DNA of 27,287 nt from assembly GCA_913775215.1 (NCBI GenBank), contig CAJYKO010000490.1, positions 1 through 27,287 on the forward strand, read 5' to 3'. This DNA comes from an uncultured Devosia sp. (lineage in GTDB: Bacteria; Pseudomonadota; Alphaproteobacteria; Rhizobiales; Devosiaceae). The notes beneath the pieces are model-generated. The model was not told where the DNA came from and made no database searches. It saw only the letters and a list, made by a program, of their open reading frames with translations. This document shows positions 15,279 to 23,337 of this stretch, piece by piece; position 1 is the stretch's first letter, and each line of letters starts with the position of its first letter. The translations under genes and the position numbers were made by a program.

Positions 15279-17270
15279 ATGCAAAAGACTTGGACCGCCG
15301 ACAACGGCGACGGCACGTTCACCAATCCGCTTTTCTACGAAGAATTCTCCGATCCCGACATCATCCGAGTGGGCGATGATTTCTATATGACCGGCACCAC
15401 CATGCACACCATGCCTGGTCTGCCGGTGCTCCACTCGACCGATCTCGTCAATTGGACGCTCCTCGGCTACGCGGTGGAAACGCTCGATCTCGGCCCCGAA
15501 TTCCGCCTCGACGACGGCGAGATTTATGGCCAGGGCATTTGGGCGCCCTGCATCCGCTATCGCGACGGCACCTTTTATATCTTCTCCAACGTCAACAAGC
15601 AGAAGACCCAGATTTTTACCGCCACCGATCCGCGCGGTCCCTGGACGCACACGGAGGCCGAATACAATTACCACGATCTCGCGGTTTTCTTCGATGATGA
15701 TGGACGGTCCTATGTCGTCTGGGGCTATCGCAATCTGAAAATTGCCGAACTCGACGAAACGCTCCATCGCGTCATTCCCGGCACCGAGCGCGATCTGACG
15801 CCGCCCGAAAGCCTGATGGGCGAAGGCGCGCATTTCTATAAGGTTGACGGCAAATACATTATCATCAGCGCCTGGTTTGCCGGCCCAATGCGCATGCCCT
15901 GTGCCCGCGCCGATCACATAGACGGGCCTTGGGAGATCAATGCCGCGATTTCCATCGACGAAGATTTCGGCCTCATGGAAGGCTATAAAATCAAGGGCGC
16001 CGGCATTCCCTTTACGCTTGAGCCGCCCTTCGAAATCGTGCCACCCGATCCGGCCCAGAATGGTCGCCTCAACCTCCACCAGGGCGGCATCGTCGATACA
16101 CCAAGCGGCGAATGGTGGGCATGGTCGATGATGGACTACAATTCCCTCGGCCGCCTCACCGCCCTCTCACCCATCACCTGGCACGAAGGCTGGCCCTATT
16201 TCGGCCTCCCCGGCAATCTTGGCCGCACCCCGCGCACCTGGGTCAAGCCCACCGTTGCCAAAGCTTCGCCACCATCCGTCCCCTGGCCCCAACGCAGCGA
16301 CGATTTCGACGCGGAAACTCTCAATCCGCTCTGGCAGTGGAATCACGTTCCGGTACCCGAAAACTGGTCCCTCACCGAGCGGCCCGGTCATCTTCGACTT
16401 AAGACTATGCCCGCGGAAAATTTCTGGTGGGCCAAAAACTCCTTGACCCAGCGCGCCGTCGGGCCGGCCTCGACTGCCACGGCAAGCCTCGATGGCACAC
16501 ATCTCAAACCCGGGGACGTTGCTGGCCTCGCGCTCCTTGGCATGCCCTGGCGCTGGATTGGCCTCGCCCGCACCGAAACCAGCTATGAAATCCGCCTTTT
16601 CGACTACCAGACCGGGAAGACCCTTACCGCTCCTGCGTCCAGTCCGATGGTGCAGCTTCGCGTCGCCTGCGACTTCCTGACCGAAGAGGCCCAATTCAGC
16701 TTCTCCTCAGACGGCCAAACGTTCGAGAACCTGGGTGAGCGGATGATCATGATCTTCCAGCTCAAGACCTTTCAGGGCATACGCTACGCCCTCTTCGCCT
16801 ATAACGAACTGAACCAATCCGGCGGCCATGCCGATTTCGATCGCATCGAGATCGACGAGCCGCACCCGCGCGGCCTGATGGAGCCAATCCCGGCCGGCCA
16901 GCGTGGCGCACTTGTCTTGGCCAATTTCCCCACCAGCGGCTTTACAGCCGACCTCGGCACCATCGTCGGCGGCCCACCTATGGACCTTCGCGTTGAAGCG
17001 GTCGACCTTGGCCGGGTTATTCTCCACCACCGGAATGGTCCGCTTTCCGTCACGGCTGGCGGCGTCGTGACCGTAGGTGGGGTCAATGGTCCTGCGACCC
17101 ATTGGCAGTGGATGGAAACACCAACCGGCGAAATCATTCTTATGTCGCTCGCCACGAACCGCTTCCTTCGTATTTGCGCCGATGGCCGCGTGCGTGCCGA
17201 CAGCCCCGGTCCCACCCCGGATGGGCGAGACGGAACGCGCTTCAGGTTCGTGTACGGCCAAGCGGAATAG
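15279..17270 (+). CDS. Glycoside hydrolase family 43 enzyme with C-terminal beta-sandwich and fascin-like extension
   Basis: This 663-residue cytoplasmic enzyme (no signal peptide) is a GH43 beta-xylosidase or alpha-arabinofuranosidase. The five-bladed propeller covers about residues 14-325. Its three acidic residues are visible: Asp25 in EFSDPDIIR (base), Asp133 in NYHDLAVFFDDDGR (pKa modulator) and Glu182 in MGEGAHFYKVDGKY (acid). Residues about 345-530 match the GH43 C2 beta-sandwich (DDFDAETLNPLWQWNHVP, GLALLGMPWRWIGL). An extra segment at about 550-663 looks like a fascin or trefoil-type fold (ITSLATNRFLRICADGR-like pattern), which I have not seen as standard in the family. The start ATG 15279 has no strong Shine-Dalgarno sequence. 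It probably trims imported xylan or arabinan oligosaccharides. Confidence 0.9.
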   Translation: MQKTWTADNGDGTFTNPLFYEEFSDPDIIRVGDDFYMTGTTMHTMPGLPVLHSTDLVNWTLLGYAVETLDLGPEFRLDDGEIYGQGIWAPCIRYRDGTFYIFSNVNKQKTQIFTATDPRGPWTHTEAEYNYHDLAVFFDDDGRSYVVWGYRNLKIAELDETLHRVIPGTERDLTPPESLMGEGAHFYKVDGKYIIISAWFAGPMRMPCARADHIDGPWEINAAISIDEDFGLMEGYKIKGAGIPFTLEPPFEIVPPDPAQNGRLNLHQGGIVDTPSGEWWAWSMMDYNSLGRLTALSPITWHEGWPYFGLPGNLGRTPRTWVKPTVAKASPPSVPWPQRSDDFDAETLNPLWQWNHVPVPENWSLTERPGHLRLKTMPAENFWWAKNSLTQRAVGPASTATASLDGTHLKPGDVAGLALLGMPWRWIGLARTETSYEIRLFDYQTGKTLTAPASSPMVQLRVACDFLTEEAQFSFSSDGQTFENLGERMIMIFQLKTFQGIRYALFAYNELNQSGGHADFDRIEIDEPHPRGLMEPIPAGQRGALVLANFPTSGFTADLGTIVGGPPMDLRVEAVDLGRVILHHRNGPLSVTAGGVVTVGGVNGPATHWQWMETPTGEIILMSLATNRFLRICADGRVRADSPGPTPDGRDGTRFRFVYGQAE

Positions 17271-17501
17271 GACCGGACGAAGCTAAACCACTATCAAATA
17301 TAAATAATCGGAACGATTGGCAGGCTCGTGCGTTGGAAATTGCGCTCCTAGGGCGAACCTGGGTGCGACATCGCCGTTCACCTCAACTATCAGGCCTCAA
17401 TTGAAGTAAACGCCACCGACAATTGCGTAAAATGCCAGGTTTTTTTCGTCCGCAATGTTCACCGGCACTTCGTAGGGTTGCCCCATTACCAGGAGGTAAC
17501 A
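17271..17501. other. Intergenic region before the two-TM protein
   Basis: Some 230 bases with no gene. There is an AT-rich patch (about 17295-17311, ATCAAATATAAATAATC) and a run of seven T at about 17442-17448. I saw no convincing hairpin or promoter. The region ends with a textbook AGGAGG at 17491-17496 for the next gene. Confidence 0.5.
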
Positions 17502-18062
17502 ATGGACCAGCGCATCACGGATGGTGCCGACTATTTCGAACATTTTGGTGAGATAGAAAGTCTCGCGCCTTCGGAAGTCCGCAAGGGTATCTCCCCCCTC
17601 CCCACCATCAAGTTCACAGACGGCAAGATCGTCCACAATGTCATGGTGGATTCAGCGCTCGCGCCCTTCCTGCAGCCTGGTCGCACCGGCTGTTACCTTT
17701 TGAGCCGCCTCGGTCGGAGCATGGTCGTCGTCGGTGCTCATATCGAAGGCGAAGGCTATCGCATGGCCGACCACGACATGTGGCATGCCCGCAAGAGCCG
17801 CCAGTTGATCTTTACGCTCTGCTTCCTGCTCGCCACGCTTCTTCTCGGGGGGATCGCTTATTTCGACGATCCAAGCTTTACCGTTCTGACCCTGGTCGGA
17901 GCCGCCTTGACCGTGATCAGCTATTTGCCCTATCGCGCCAGCGCCCGCATCGCTGCCCTTATCGAGGGCCTCAACGCGCGTGACACCTGTCACCCAGGGG
18001 AAAACACCAAGCTGTCCGGCCCGGCGCTGCAGGCCGAGATGCTTTTTGCCGACGCCGCTTAG
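17502..18062 (+). CDS. Hypothetical protein with two membrane helices
   Basis: I do not recognise this 186-residue protein. AGGAGG 5 nt before ATG 17502 is the best ribosome site in the window and fixes the start; the frame is open to 17478. Residues 1-100 are soluble, with a stretch (about 35-80) rich in beta strands (IKFTDGKIVHNVMVDS, YLLSRLGRSMVVVGAHIEG). Two hydrophobic helices follow at about 101-120 (LIFTLCFLLATLLLGGIAYF) and 126-144 (FTVLTLVGAALTVISYL). The tail of about 40 residues is basic next to the membrane (PYRASARIAALI). It could be a membrane-anchored small sensor or assembly protein. It is alone between GH43 and nudC, without operon evidence. Confidence 0.75.
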   Translation: MDQRITDGADYFEHFGEIESLAPSEVRKGISPLPTIKFTDGKIVHNVMVDSALAPFLQPGRTGCYLLSRLGRSMVVVGAHIEGEGYRMADHDMWHARKSRQLIFTLCFLLATLLLGGIAYFDDPSFTVLTLVGAALTVISYLPYRASARIAALIEGLNARDTCHPGENTKLSGPALQAEMLFADAA

Positions 18063-18099
18063 CGAACTTGCCGCTGGGCGAACACAATCGCTTATGATC

Positions 18100-18126
18100 G
18101 TATGGGCCCGTTGAGAGGACCCATAC
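18100..18126 (+). promoter_or_regulatory. Hairpin displaying the nudC ribosome-binding site
   Basis: Perfect 7-bp arms GTATGGG (18100-18106) and CCCATAC (18120-18126) enclose a 13-nt loop that contains GAGAGGA (18113-18119), the Shine-Dalgarno sequence of the GTG start at 18128. The site is in the loop and stays single-stranded, so the hairpin could raise or tune translation. Seen directly; effect inferred. Confidence 0.45.
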
Positions 18127-18127
18127 C

Positions 18128-19087
18128 GTGACGACGCATTTCTCCTTTATCTCGGGCGCACTTGATCGCGCCGCACATCTGCGCGGCAACACCGGCATCA
18201 AGGACGACCCGGCTGCCCGCACCCTTGTCTTCTGGCGCGGCAAGCTGCTGACCGGCGCCGACAACCAACCCATCCTCTCTTCACTCGATCACCCCGCCCT
18301 AGGCGATGCGCGCGAGCCAGCGATCTTTCTCGGTCTCACCGAAGCAGGTCCGCGCTTCGCCATCGACCTCGCGCTCTGGGTCCCGCTCGAGGACGCCGCA
18401 ACCATCGGTGAGTTCATCGATCAGAGCCAGCAGGTTCATCCCGGCTGGCCCGATTCCCGTTTTGCCGAAGTCCGCGCCCTGATGCCCAACCTCGCATCGC
18501 TCGATGGAGAAATGATCGCGACCAGCCGCGCCCTTATCGGCTGGCATGGCTCACACCGCTTTTGCTCCAATTGCGGTACCGAAACTGTAACCGAAAACGC
18601 CGGCTGGGTTCGTCGATGTCAACGGTGTGGTAACCAACACTTCCCCAGAACCGACCCTGTGGTGATCATGGCGATCACGCGCGGCGACCAGCTTCTCCTC
18701 GGCCGCGGCCCGAGTTGGCCCGAGGGCATGTATTCCCTCCTCGCCGGCTTCGTCGAACCTGGGGAAACCATAGAAAGTGCAGTGCGCAGAGAGGTTTACG
18801 AGGAAAGCCACATCGCGGTCGGCCAAGTCCGGTACGTCGCCTGCCAGCCCTGGCCCTTCCCAATGTCCCTCATGTTCGGCTGCCATGGCGAAGCCACGAG
18901 CGACGACATCACCATCGACCCACTCGAACTCGCCGATGCCCGCTGGGTCAGCAAGGCCGAAGTCCACCAAATCCTTGCGGGAACACACGAATCCATAACT
19001 CGGCCGCGCAACGGCGCCATAGCCGGCGCCCTTATCGAAGCATGGGCCAATGATCGCCTGCTCGACCGAACCTATTGGCAGGACTAG
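18128..19087 (+). CDS. nudC: NAD+ diphosphatase NudC (Nudix hydrolase)
   Basis: This 319-residue enzyme hydrolyses NADH or NAD+ to NMN and AMP, and in E. coli its relative removes NAD caps from RNA. Residues 1-130 are the N-terminal NudC domain. A zinc ribbon follows with Cys146, Cys149, Cys164 and Cys167 (FCSNCG and RCQRCG). The Nudix box is complete: Gly207, Glu213 and REVYEE at 221-226. The NudC-specific CQPWPFP (239-245) that recognises NADH is also there. The start is a GTG at 18128 with GAGAGGA 8 nt upstream, in the loop of a small hairpin. The TAG stop shares CTAG with the stop of the decayed permease on the other strand. Confidence 0.95.
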   Translation: MTTHFSFISGALDRAAHLRGNTGIKDDPAARTLVFWRGKLLTGADNQPILSSLDHPALGDAREPAIFLGLTEAGPRFAIDLALWVPLEDAATIGEFIDQSQQVHPGWPDSRFAEVRALMPNLASLDGEMIATSRALIGWHGSHRFCSNCGTETVTENAGWVRRCQRCGNQHFPRTDPVVIMAITRGDQLLLGRGPSWPEGMYSLLAGFVEPGETIESAVRREVYEESHIAVGQVRYVACQPWPFPMSLMFGCHGEATSDDITIDPLELADARWVSKAEVHQILAGTHESITRPRNGAIAGALIEAWANDRLLDRTYWQD

Positions 19088-19757
19088 CCTTTCACAGCAC
19101 CACCCGTCAGCCCCGAAATCACATGGCGCTGCGCGAGCAGGAAAAAGGCAATCGCCGGCATGATGGAAAGGGTCAGGAAAGCCAGGATGCGCGGCCAGTC
19201 CGATCCCTACTGCCCATGAAACTGCATGATCCCGAGAAGCCAGGTGTACTTGCCCTCCGAATTCAGGACGATCAGCGGCAGAAGGAAGCTGTTCCAGCTG
19301 CCGCCAAAGTTGAACACGCCAACCGTTGCGATAATCGGCAGGCAAAGCGGCAGGGTCACATACCAATCGATACGGATGTAACCGCAATTGTCCATGCGCG
19401 CGGCATCGATCAGCTCCTTCGGTAACTCCTTGAAAAAATTACGGAACAGCAGAACCGAGAAGGAAAAACGCTGAACGCCACCTGCACGATGATGTCGCCC
19501 CAATGGCTATCGAGTATGCCAAGATCACGCATCTTGATAAAAAGCGGCAGAATGCCCGTCGCCGATGGAAACAGCAGGCCAAGCATCAGATAGCCCATGA
19601 TGAACTTGCTGCCGAAAAACTTGATATGGGCCAGAGCGAACGCCCTCATCGAAGCAACGAGCGTCGAGAGCACCACCGTCCCTGTCGCGATCAGGAACGA
19701 GTTCCAGAGTGAAGAAAGATAGCGCGGCCCGCCCAGGATCTCAACGAACCGAACATT
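19084..19757 (-). pseudogene. Decayed CUT1 (MalG-type) sugar ABC permease: 5'-truncated, frameshifted, with a nonsense codon
   Basis: Reading the minus strand from 19757 gives RFVEILGGPRYLSSLWNSF, then ILPLFIKMRDLGILDSHWGD and VQVAFSV. The frame breaks near 19459-19475, where a T5 run precedes CCTTCTCGG. The next frame resumes FSVLLFRNFFKELPKELIDA and GGSWNSFLLPLIVLNSEGK. A TAG at 19207-19209 interrupts what relatives read as QYGSDW, after which the same frame continues GSDWPRILAFLTLSIMPAIA to QRHVISGLTGGAVKG and TAG. It lacks about the first 60 residues; upstream of 19758 the frame meets TAA. The EAA-loop block is kept (KELPKELIDAARMDNCGYIR). One loss could be an assembly error, but three together mean a true relic. 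It is inactive as a transporter. Confidence 0.88.
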
Positions 19758-19771
19758 TTATAGAGGCGCAG

Positions 19772-19978
19772 GCGGGCAGCCCAACGCTGACGGCAACTGC
19801 CCAGGTGATCGAACAGCTCGGTGGCGTATCTTACGTTTATGCTCTGGCCACAGACGGGGAAACCAAGATCACCATCCAGCAAAAGGGCCATTCTCGCGTC
19901 GCCGGTGGCATGCTTGTTACCGTCGGCATCAAGGATGGCGCCGCCCTTGCCTTCGACCCGAAAGGGCTGCGGATTTGA
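19772..19978 (+). pseudogene. C-terminal fragment of a MalK/UgpC-type ABC ATPase (TOBE domain)
   Basis: The plus strand encodes about 68 residues that match the end of CUT1 transporter ATPases: VIEQLGGVSYVYALATDG, then TIQQKGHSRVAGG, then VTVGIKDGAALAFDPKGLRI and a TGA stop. In whole proteins this TOBE region follows the Walker motifs, none of which is present here. Upstream, the open frame (to ATG 19709) runs antisense through the permease remnant, so the apparent 89-residue ORF is a chimera and not a gene. The fragment is unlike the end of the intact MalK-type ATPase at 22257-23312, so it came from another transporter. It probably has no function. Confidence 0.8.
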
Positions 19979-19986
19979 AGTAATAT

Positions 19987-20010
19987 GCTGGGCGGCAGAT
20001 CACGCCCAGC
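19987..20010. terminator. Hairpin between the ATPase fragment and the GH95 gene
   Basis: A perfect 8-bp inverted repeat (GCTGGGCG and CGCCCAGC) encloses an 8-nt loop. It lies 8 nt after the stop of the ATPase remnant and 9 nt beyond the GH95 stop on the minus strand, where the stem is followed by an AT-rich run (ATATTAC). It probably ends the minus-strand operon. Confidence 0.6.
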
Positions 20011-20019
20011 CCGTTTCGC

Positions 20020-22257
20020 TCACAGCGAAAAGGTCTTGCCTGCGGTGAGTTCGACTGTGGTTTTATGATCGGTGTGAATCGTGACAGGCCGGTTCCGATC
20101 GCTGCGTATTCGCAGCCAGGTCAGCTTGCCATCGGCCCAGCCAAAATCGAGCTCCAGCCCACCGCGCGCCCGAAGGCCAAGGACAGAGCCTGTTGGCCAT
20201 TGTTTCGGCAAAGCTGGCAGGAGCCAAAGATCGTTTTCGCTCGATTGCGCCAGCATTTCCAGGATCCCCGCCGCGCCCCCAAAATTGCCGTCGATCTGGA
20301 ACGGTGGATGGGCATCGAACAGGTTGTTGTAGCTGCGCGCAGGGCTGAGCAGGAGTTTCAGCACATCATGAGCATGCCCGCCTTCGCGAAGACGCGCCCA
20401 GAGGTTGATGCGCCAGCCAATGCCCCAGCCCGTCGCCTCGTCTCCCCGTATTTCCAGAGATTTTCGCGCTGCTGCCGCCAAATCCGGCGTGCCGTCGACA
20501 GTAATCTGGTCGCTCGGATAAAGCCCATAGAGGTGAGAGACGTGGCGATGATGGATTTCTGGAACGTCCATGTCCCAATCCTCCATCCATTCCTGCAATT
20601 GGCCTGCCTTGCCGATACGATGTTCGGGAAGACGGCTCCGCGCTTCCTCGGCCTGCTGGACGAGGTCGGCATCCTCCCCCAATTGTTCGGCGGCTGCGGC
20701 AAAGGCCGAAAAGAGATCGCGAAGGATCTGGTTGTCCATGGTCGGCCCCGCGCAGAGCGCGACGCCGTGGGGATGTCGATTTTCCGGCGAAATGGATGGC
20801 GCGGTGACGAGATAATTGGTCCCCGGCATGGCGACGAGCGTATCGAGCGCAAACAGCACGGCACCTCTGAGCGGACCATAAAGCCGTCGCACAAGAGCAT
20901 CGGGCCGTCCGGCAAACCGGGCGTGATCCCATAGTTGGGCCATAAGCCAGGCGCCGCCCGTTGGCCACATGCCCCAAAAGGCGCCATCGACCGGACCGGT
21001 GGCGCGCCACAAATCGGTATTGTGATGGAGCACCCAGCCGCGCGCGCCATAATGGGCGCGTGCCATCTCGGCGCCGGTGATCGAAAGATCCTCAGCGAGC
21101 GCTACGAGAGGGTCGACCATGTCCGGCAAGTTGGCGGGATCGGGCAGCCAATAGTTCATCTGGAGATTGATATTGGCGGTATATTTGCTGCCCCAAGGCG
21201 GCCGCGTGTCCTTGTTCCAGATGCCCTGCAGCGTCGTCGGTTGCGTGCCGGGGCGGCTCGATGAAATCATCAGGTAGCGCGCATATTGGACATAGAGCGC
21301 GGCAAGGCCGGGATCGTCGCCCGAGGCGAAATTGGCAATGCGCTGGTCTGTCGGAAGGTCATCCCGGCCCGCGCCAAGATCGATCTCCAACCGATCGAAC
21401 AGCGCTCGATGGGCCGCGATGTGGCGGGCGCGGAGGGTTTCGAAATCCGCCTCAAGATAGGCATCGCGTCGCGCTAGGAGCTGGGCGTTGGGATTCCCTG
21501 AAACGTCATCGAAGCGAACAAAGCTGGTCGCGATATCGAGGAGAATGAGCGCTTCCGTCGCATCGCGCACGACCAGGCGGCGGCCGCGGCGCTCGACCGT
21601 GCCGCCTGTGACACGGAGATGCGCATCGATGCCGAAGCTAAGTTGCCCGTAGACCCCATGCTTGCCGAAATTGTGTCCGCGGTAGACGAGGCTACCTTCG
21701 TCGCCCTCGATGATATCGCCGGGCTGCGGACTATCGAGCCACACCTCGAAATCGAGCAGCTTTGAAACAGATGAAGCCAGATGCAGCACCAGGACGTCAT
21801 CAGCCGCGGAGACGAAGGCGGTGCGCGTATAATGCGGGGCATCGGGATCAAGACCCGAACCAAGCAGCGCATAAGTGGTGATCGTGGTGGCGGTTGCGAG
21901 ATCGAGCTTGCGCTCATAGCTGCCGGGCACCGCTTCGTGCCGGAAATCGATAAAGAGGTTGCCGGCCGGCTGGTAACTCATCTGCGAATGCGGCTTGGCC
22001 AAGAGATGCGCCTGGGCGAGGTCATGAGCCTCGCCATAGCGCCGTGCAAAGAGATGCTCGCGAACCGCGGCGAGGTTTGGCAGGGCTTCGGGATTGGTCG
22101 GTTGATAGGGACCACCCGACCAGAGGGTGGACTCATTGAGCTGCAGTTCCTCGCGCCCGACGCCGCCATGCAGCATCGCGCCAAGACGCCCATTGCCTAA
22201 GGGAAGGGCATCCGTCCACTCGGTAGCCGGTTGGCGATACCAGAGAGTATCGGTCAT
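20020..22257 (-). CDS. GH95 glycoside hydrolase, predicted alpha-L-fucosidase or alpha-L-galactosidase
   Basis: This 745-residue enzyme has the full GH95 layout. An N-terminal beta-sandwich starts EWTDALPLGNGRLGAMLHG. A catalytic (alpha/alpha)6 barrel contains LQGIWNKDTRPPWGSKYT (343-360) and NINLQMNYW, giving the Asn362 and Asn364 pair known to be catalytic in Bifidobacterium AfcA. TAPSISPEN (485-493) contains the probable acid Glu492, and PPFQIDGNFGG has Asp656, probably matching the other AfcA residue. Known members release alpha-1,2-linked L-fucose or alpha-L-galactose by inversion. There is no signal peptide, so it works on imported oligosaccharides. It shares ATGA with the stop of the ATPase gene upstream, a sign of translational coupling. 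The terminal sugar cannot be settled from sequence. Confidence 0.92.
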   Translation of the reverse strand: MTDTLWYRQPATEWTDALPLGNGRLGAMLHGGVGREELQLNESTLWSGGPYQPTNPEALPNLAAVREHLFARRYGEAHDLAQAHLLAKPHSQMSYQPAGNLFIDFRHEAVPGSYERKLDLATATTITTYALLGSGLDPDAPHYTRTAFVSAADDVLVLHLASSVSKLLDFEVWLDSPQPGDIIEGDEGSLVYRGHNFGKHGVYGQLSFGIDAHLRVTGGTVERRGRRLVVRDATEALILLDIATSFVRFDDVSGNPNAQLLARRDAYLEADFETLRARHIAAHRALFDRLEIDLGAGRDDLPTDQRIANFASGDDPGLAALYVQYARYLMISSSRPGTQPTTLQGIWNKDTRPPWGSKYTANINLQMNYWLPDPANLPDMVDPLVALAEDLSITGAEMARAHYGARGWVLHHNTDLWRATGPVDGAFWGMWPTGGAWLMAQLWDHARFAGRPDALVRRLYGPLRGAVLFALDTLVAMPGTNYLVTAPSISPENRHPHGVALCAGPTMDNQILRDLFSAFAAAAEQLGEDADLVQQAEEARSRLPEHRIGKAGQLQEWMEDWDMDVPEIHHRHVSHLYGLYPSDQITVDGTPDLAAAARKSLEIRGDEATGWGIGWRINLWARLREGGHAHDVLKLLLSPARSYNNLFDAHPPFQIDGNFGGAAGILEMLAQSSENDLWLLPALPKQWPTGSVLGLRARGGLELDFGWADGKLTWLRIRSDRNRPVTIHTDHKTTVELTAGKTFSL

Positions 22258-23312
22258 CAGATGTTCCGCAGCCGAGCGCCAGAGGACGAGAAAAGCATGG
22301 TCCGATCGGGCCTGATGCCGAAAGAGAGAACGTCGCCGGCCTTGATCCCGGGCCGTTCGCGGGCCTCGATGACGACGCTTTCGCCGGACGAGAGCGTGCC
22401 ATAGACAAAGCGCGTGCCGCCGAGATTTTCGACGACATCAACTGTGACATCGACATCCGCCGCTCCCTGCCCCGGCTCGACAAAATGCTCGGGCCGCACG
22501 CCAACCAAAACTTTTTCCTCAGCGCCGCTGGCTGGCAACGCCCCACCGGCTTCCAGCCGCACCTGCCCGCTACCCAGCCCACCACGCAAAAAGTTCATGC
22601 GGGGCGAGCCGATAAAGCCAGCAACGAAGAGATTGTCGGGATTGTCGTAAAGCTCTTCGGGCGTACCCGCCTGTTCGATCTTGCCGGAGCGCATGACGAC
22701 GATCTTGTCCGCCAGCGTCATGGCTTCGGTCTGATCATGGGTCACATAAATCATGGTCGAACCAAGCTGATTGTGCAGCTTGGCGATCTCTACGCGCATC
22801 GAGACGCGCAGTTCAGCGTCGAGGTTGGATAGCGGCTCGTCGAAAAGGAACACTTCGGGATCGCGGACGATAGCGCGCCCGATGGCGACGCGCTGGCGCT
22901 GGCCGCCGGAGAGTTGACCCGGCTTGCGCTTGAGGAGTGGCTCGATTTGTAGTGTCTTGGCGGCCACTGCCACCCGCGCAGCAATCTCCTCCTTGCTCAA
23001 CCCCGCCATGCGCAGGGAAAAGCCGATATTCTGTTCCACCGTCATATGCGGATAGAGCGCGTAATTCTGGAACACCATGGCGACGCCGCGCTCGATCGGA
23101 TCGGCTTGGTTCATGGTCTTGCCATCGATCGACAACGTGCCCTTGGTAATCGGCTCGAGCCCGGCGATCATGCGCAATAGGGTGGATTTGCCGCAGCCAG
23201 ATGGGCCAACAAAAACCGTGAAGCTCCCATCGTCAATGGAGAGGTTGAGACCCTCGATGACTTCCAGAGCGCCGTAAGATTTGCTGACATCGGTCAGCAC
23301 CACATTTGCCAT
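22257..23312 (-). CDS. CUT1 sugar ABC transporter ATPase, MalK/UgpC type
   Basis: This 351-residue cytoplasmic ATPase drives CUT1-type sugar importers. Walker A is GPSGCGKST (36-44), the signature LSGGQ (134-138), Walker B FLFDEP (155-160) and the H-loop His192. A C-terminal regulatory TOBE region (about 240-351) follows (GFIGSPRMNFL, VGVRPEHF, FGIRPDRTMLF). GGAGGAGG 6 nt before ATG 23312 supports the start. The gene lies 25 bp after the LacI regulator and overlaps GH95 by ATGA, so it belongs to this operon. It presumably serves the transporter whose permease is at 26503, with the other parts beyond the window. Such ATPases can be shared by several transporters. Confidence 0.93.
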   Translation of the reverse strand: MANVVLTDVSKSYGALEVIEGLNLSIDDGSFTVFVGPSGCGKSTLLRMIAGLEPITKGTLSIDGKTMNQADPIERGVAMVFQNYALYPHMTVEQNIGFSLRMAGLSKEEIAARVAVAAKTLQIEPLLKRKPGQLSGGQRQRVAIGRAIVRDPEVFLFDEPLSNLDAELRVSMRVEIAKLHNQLGSTMIYVTHDQTEAMTLADKIVVMRSGKIEQAGTPEELYDNPDNLFVAGFIGSPRMNFLRGGLGSGQVRLEAGGALPASGAEEKVLVGVRPEHFVEPGQGAADVDVTVDVVENLGGTRFVYGTLSSGESVVIEARERPGIKAGDVLSFGIRPDRTMLFSSSGARLRNI

Positions 23313-23337
23313 TCTCGCCTCCTCCAGGCGTGGCTCC

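Noticed and set aside
19757..19772. Insertion sequence or attachment site at the relic junction
   Set aside because: I found no terminal inverted repeats, target duplication or transposase fragment. GCCCAGG occurs on both sides (19731 and about 19799), but it is too short to mean anything.
19709..19978. An 89-residue protein starting at ATG 19709
   Set aside because: The first 20 or so residues are antisense to the permease remnant and the rest is the tail of an ATPase, so this is a chimera made by the rearrangement.
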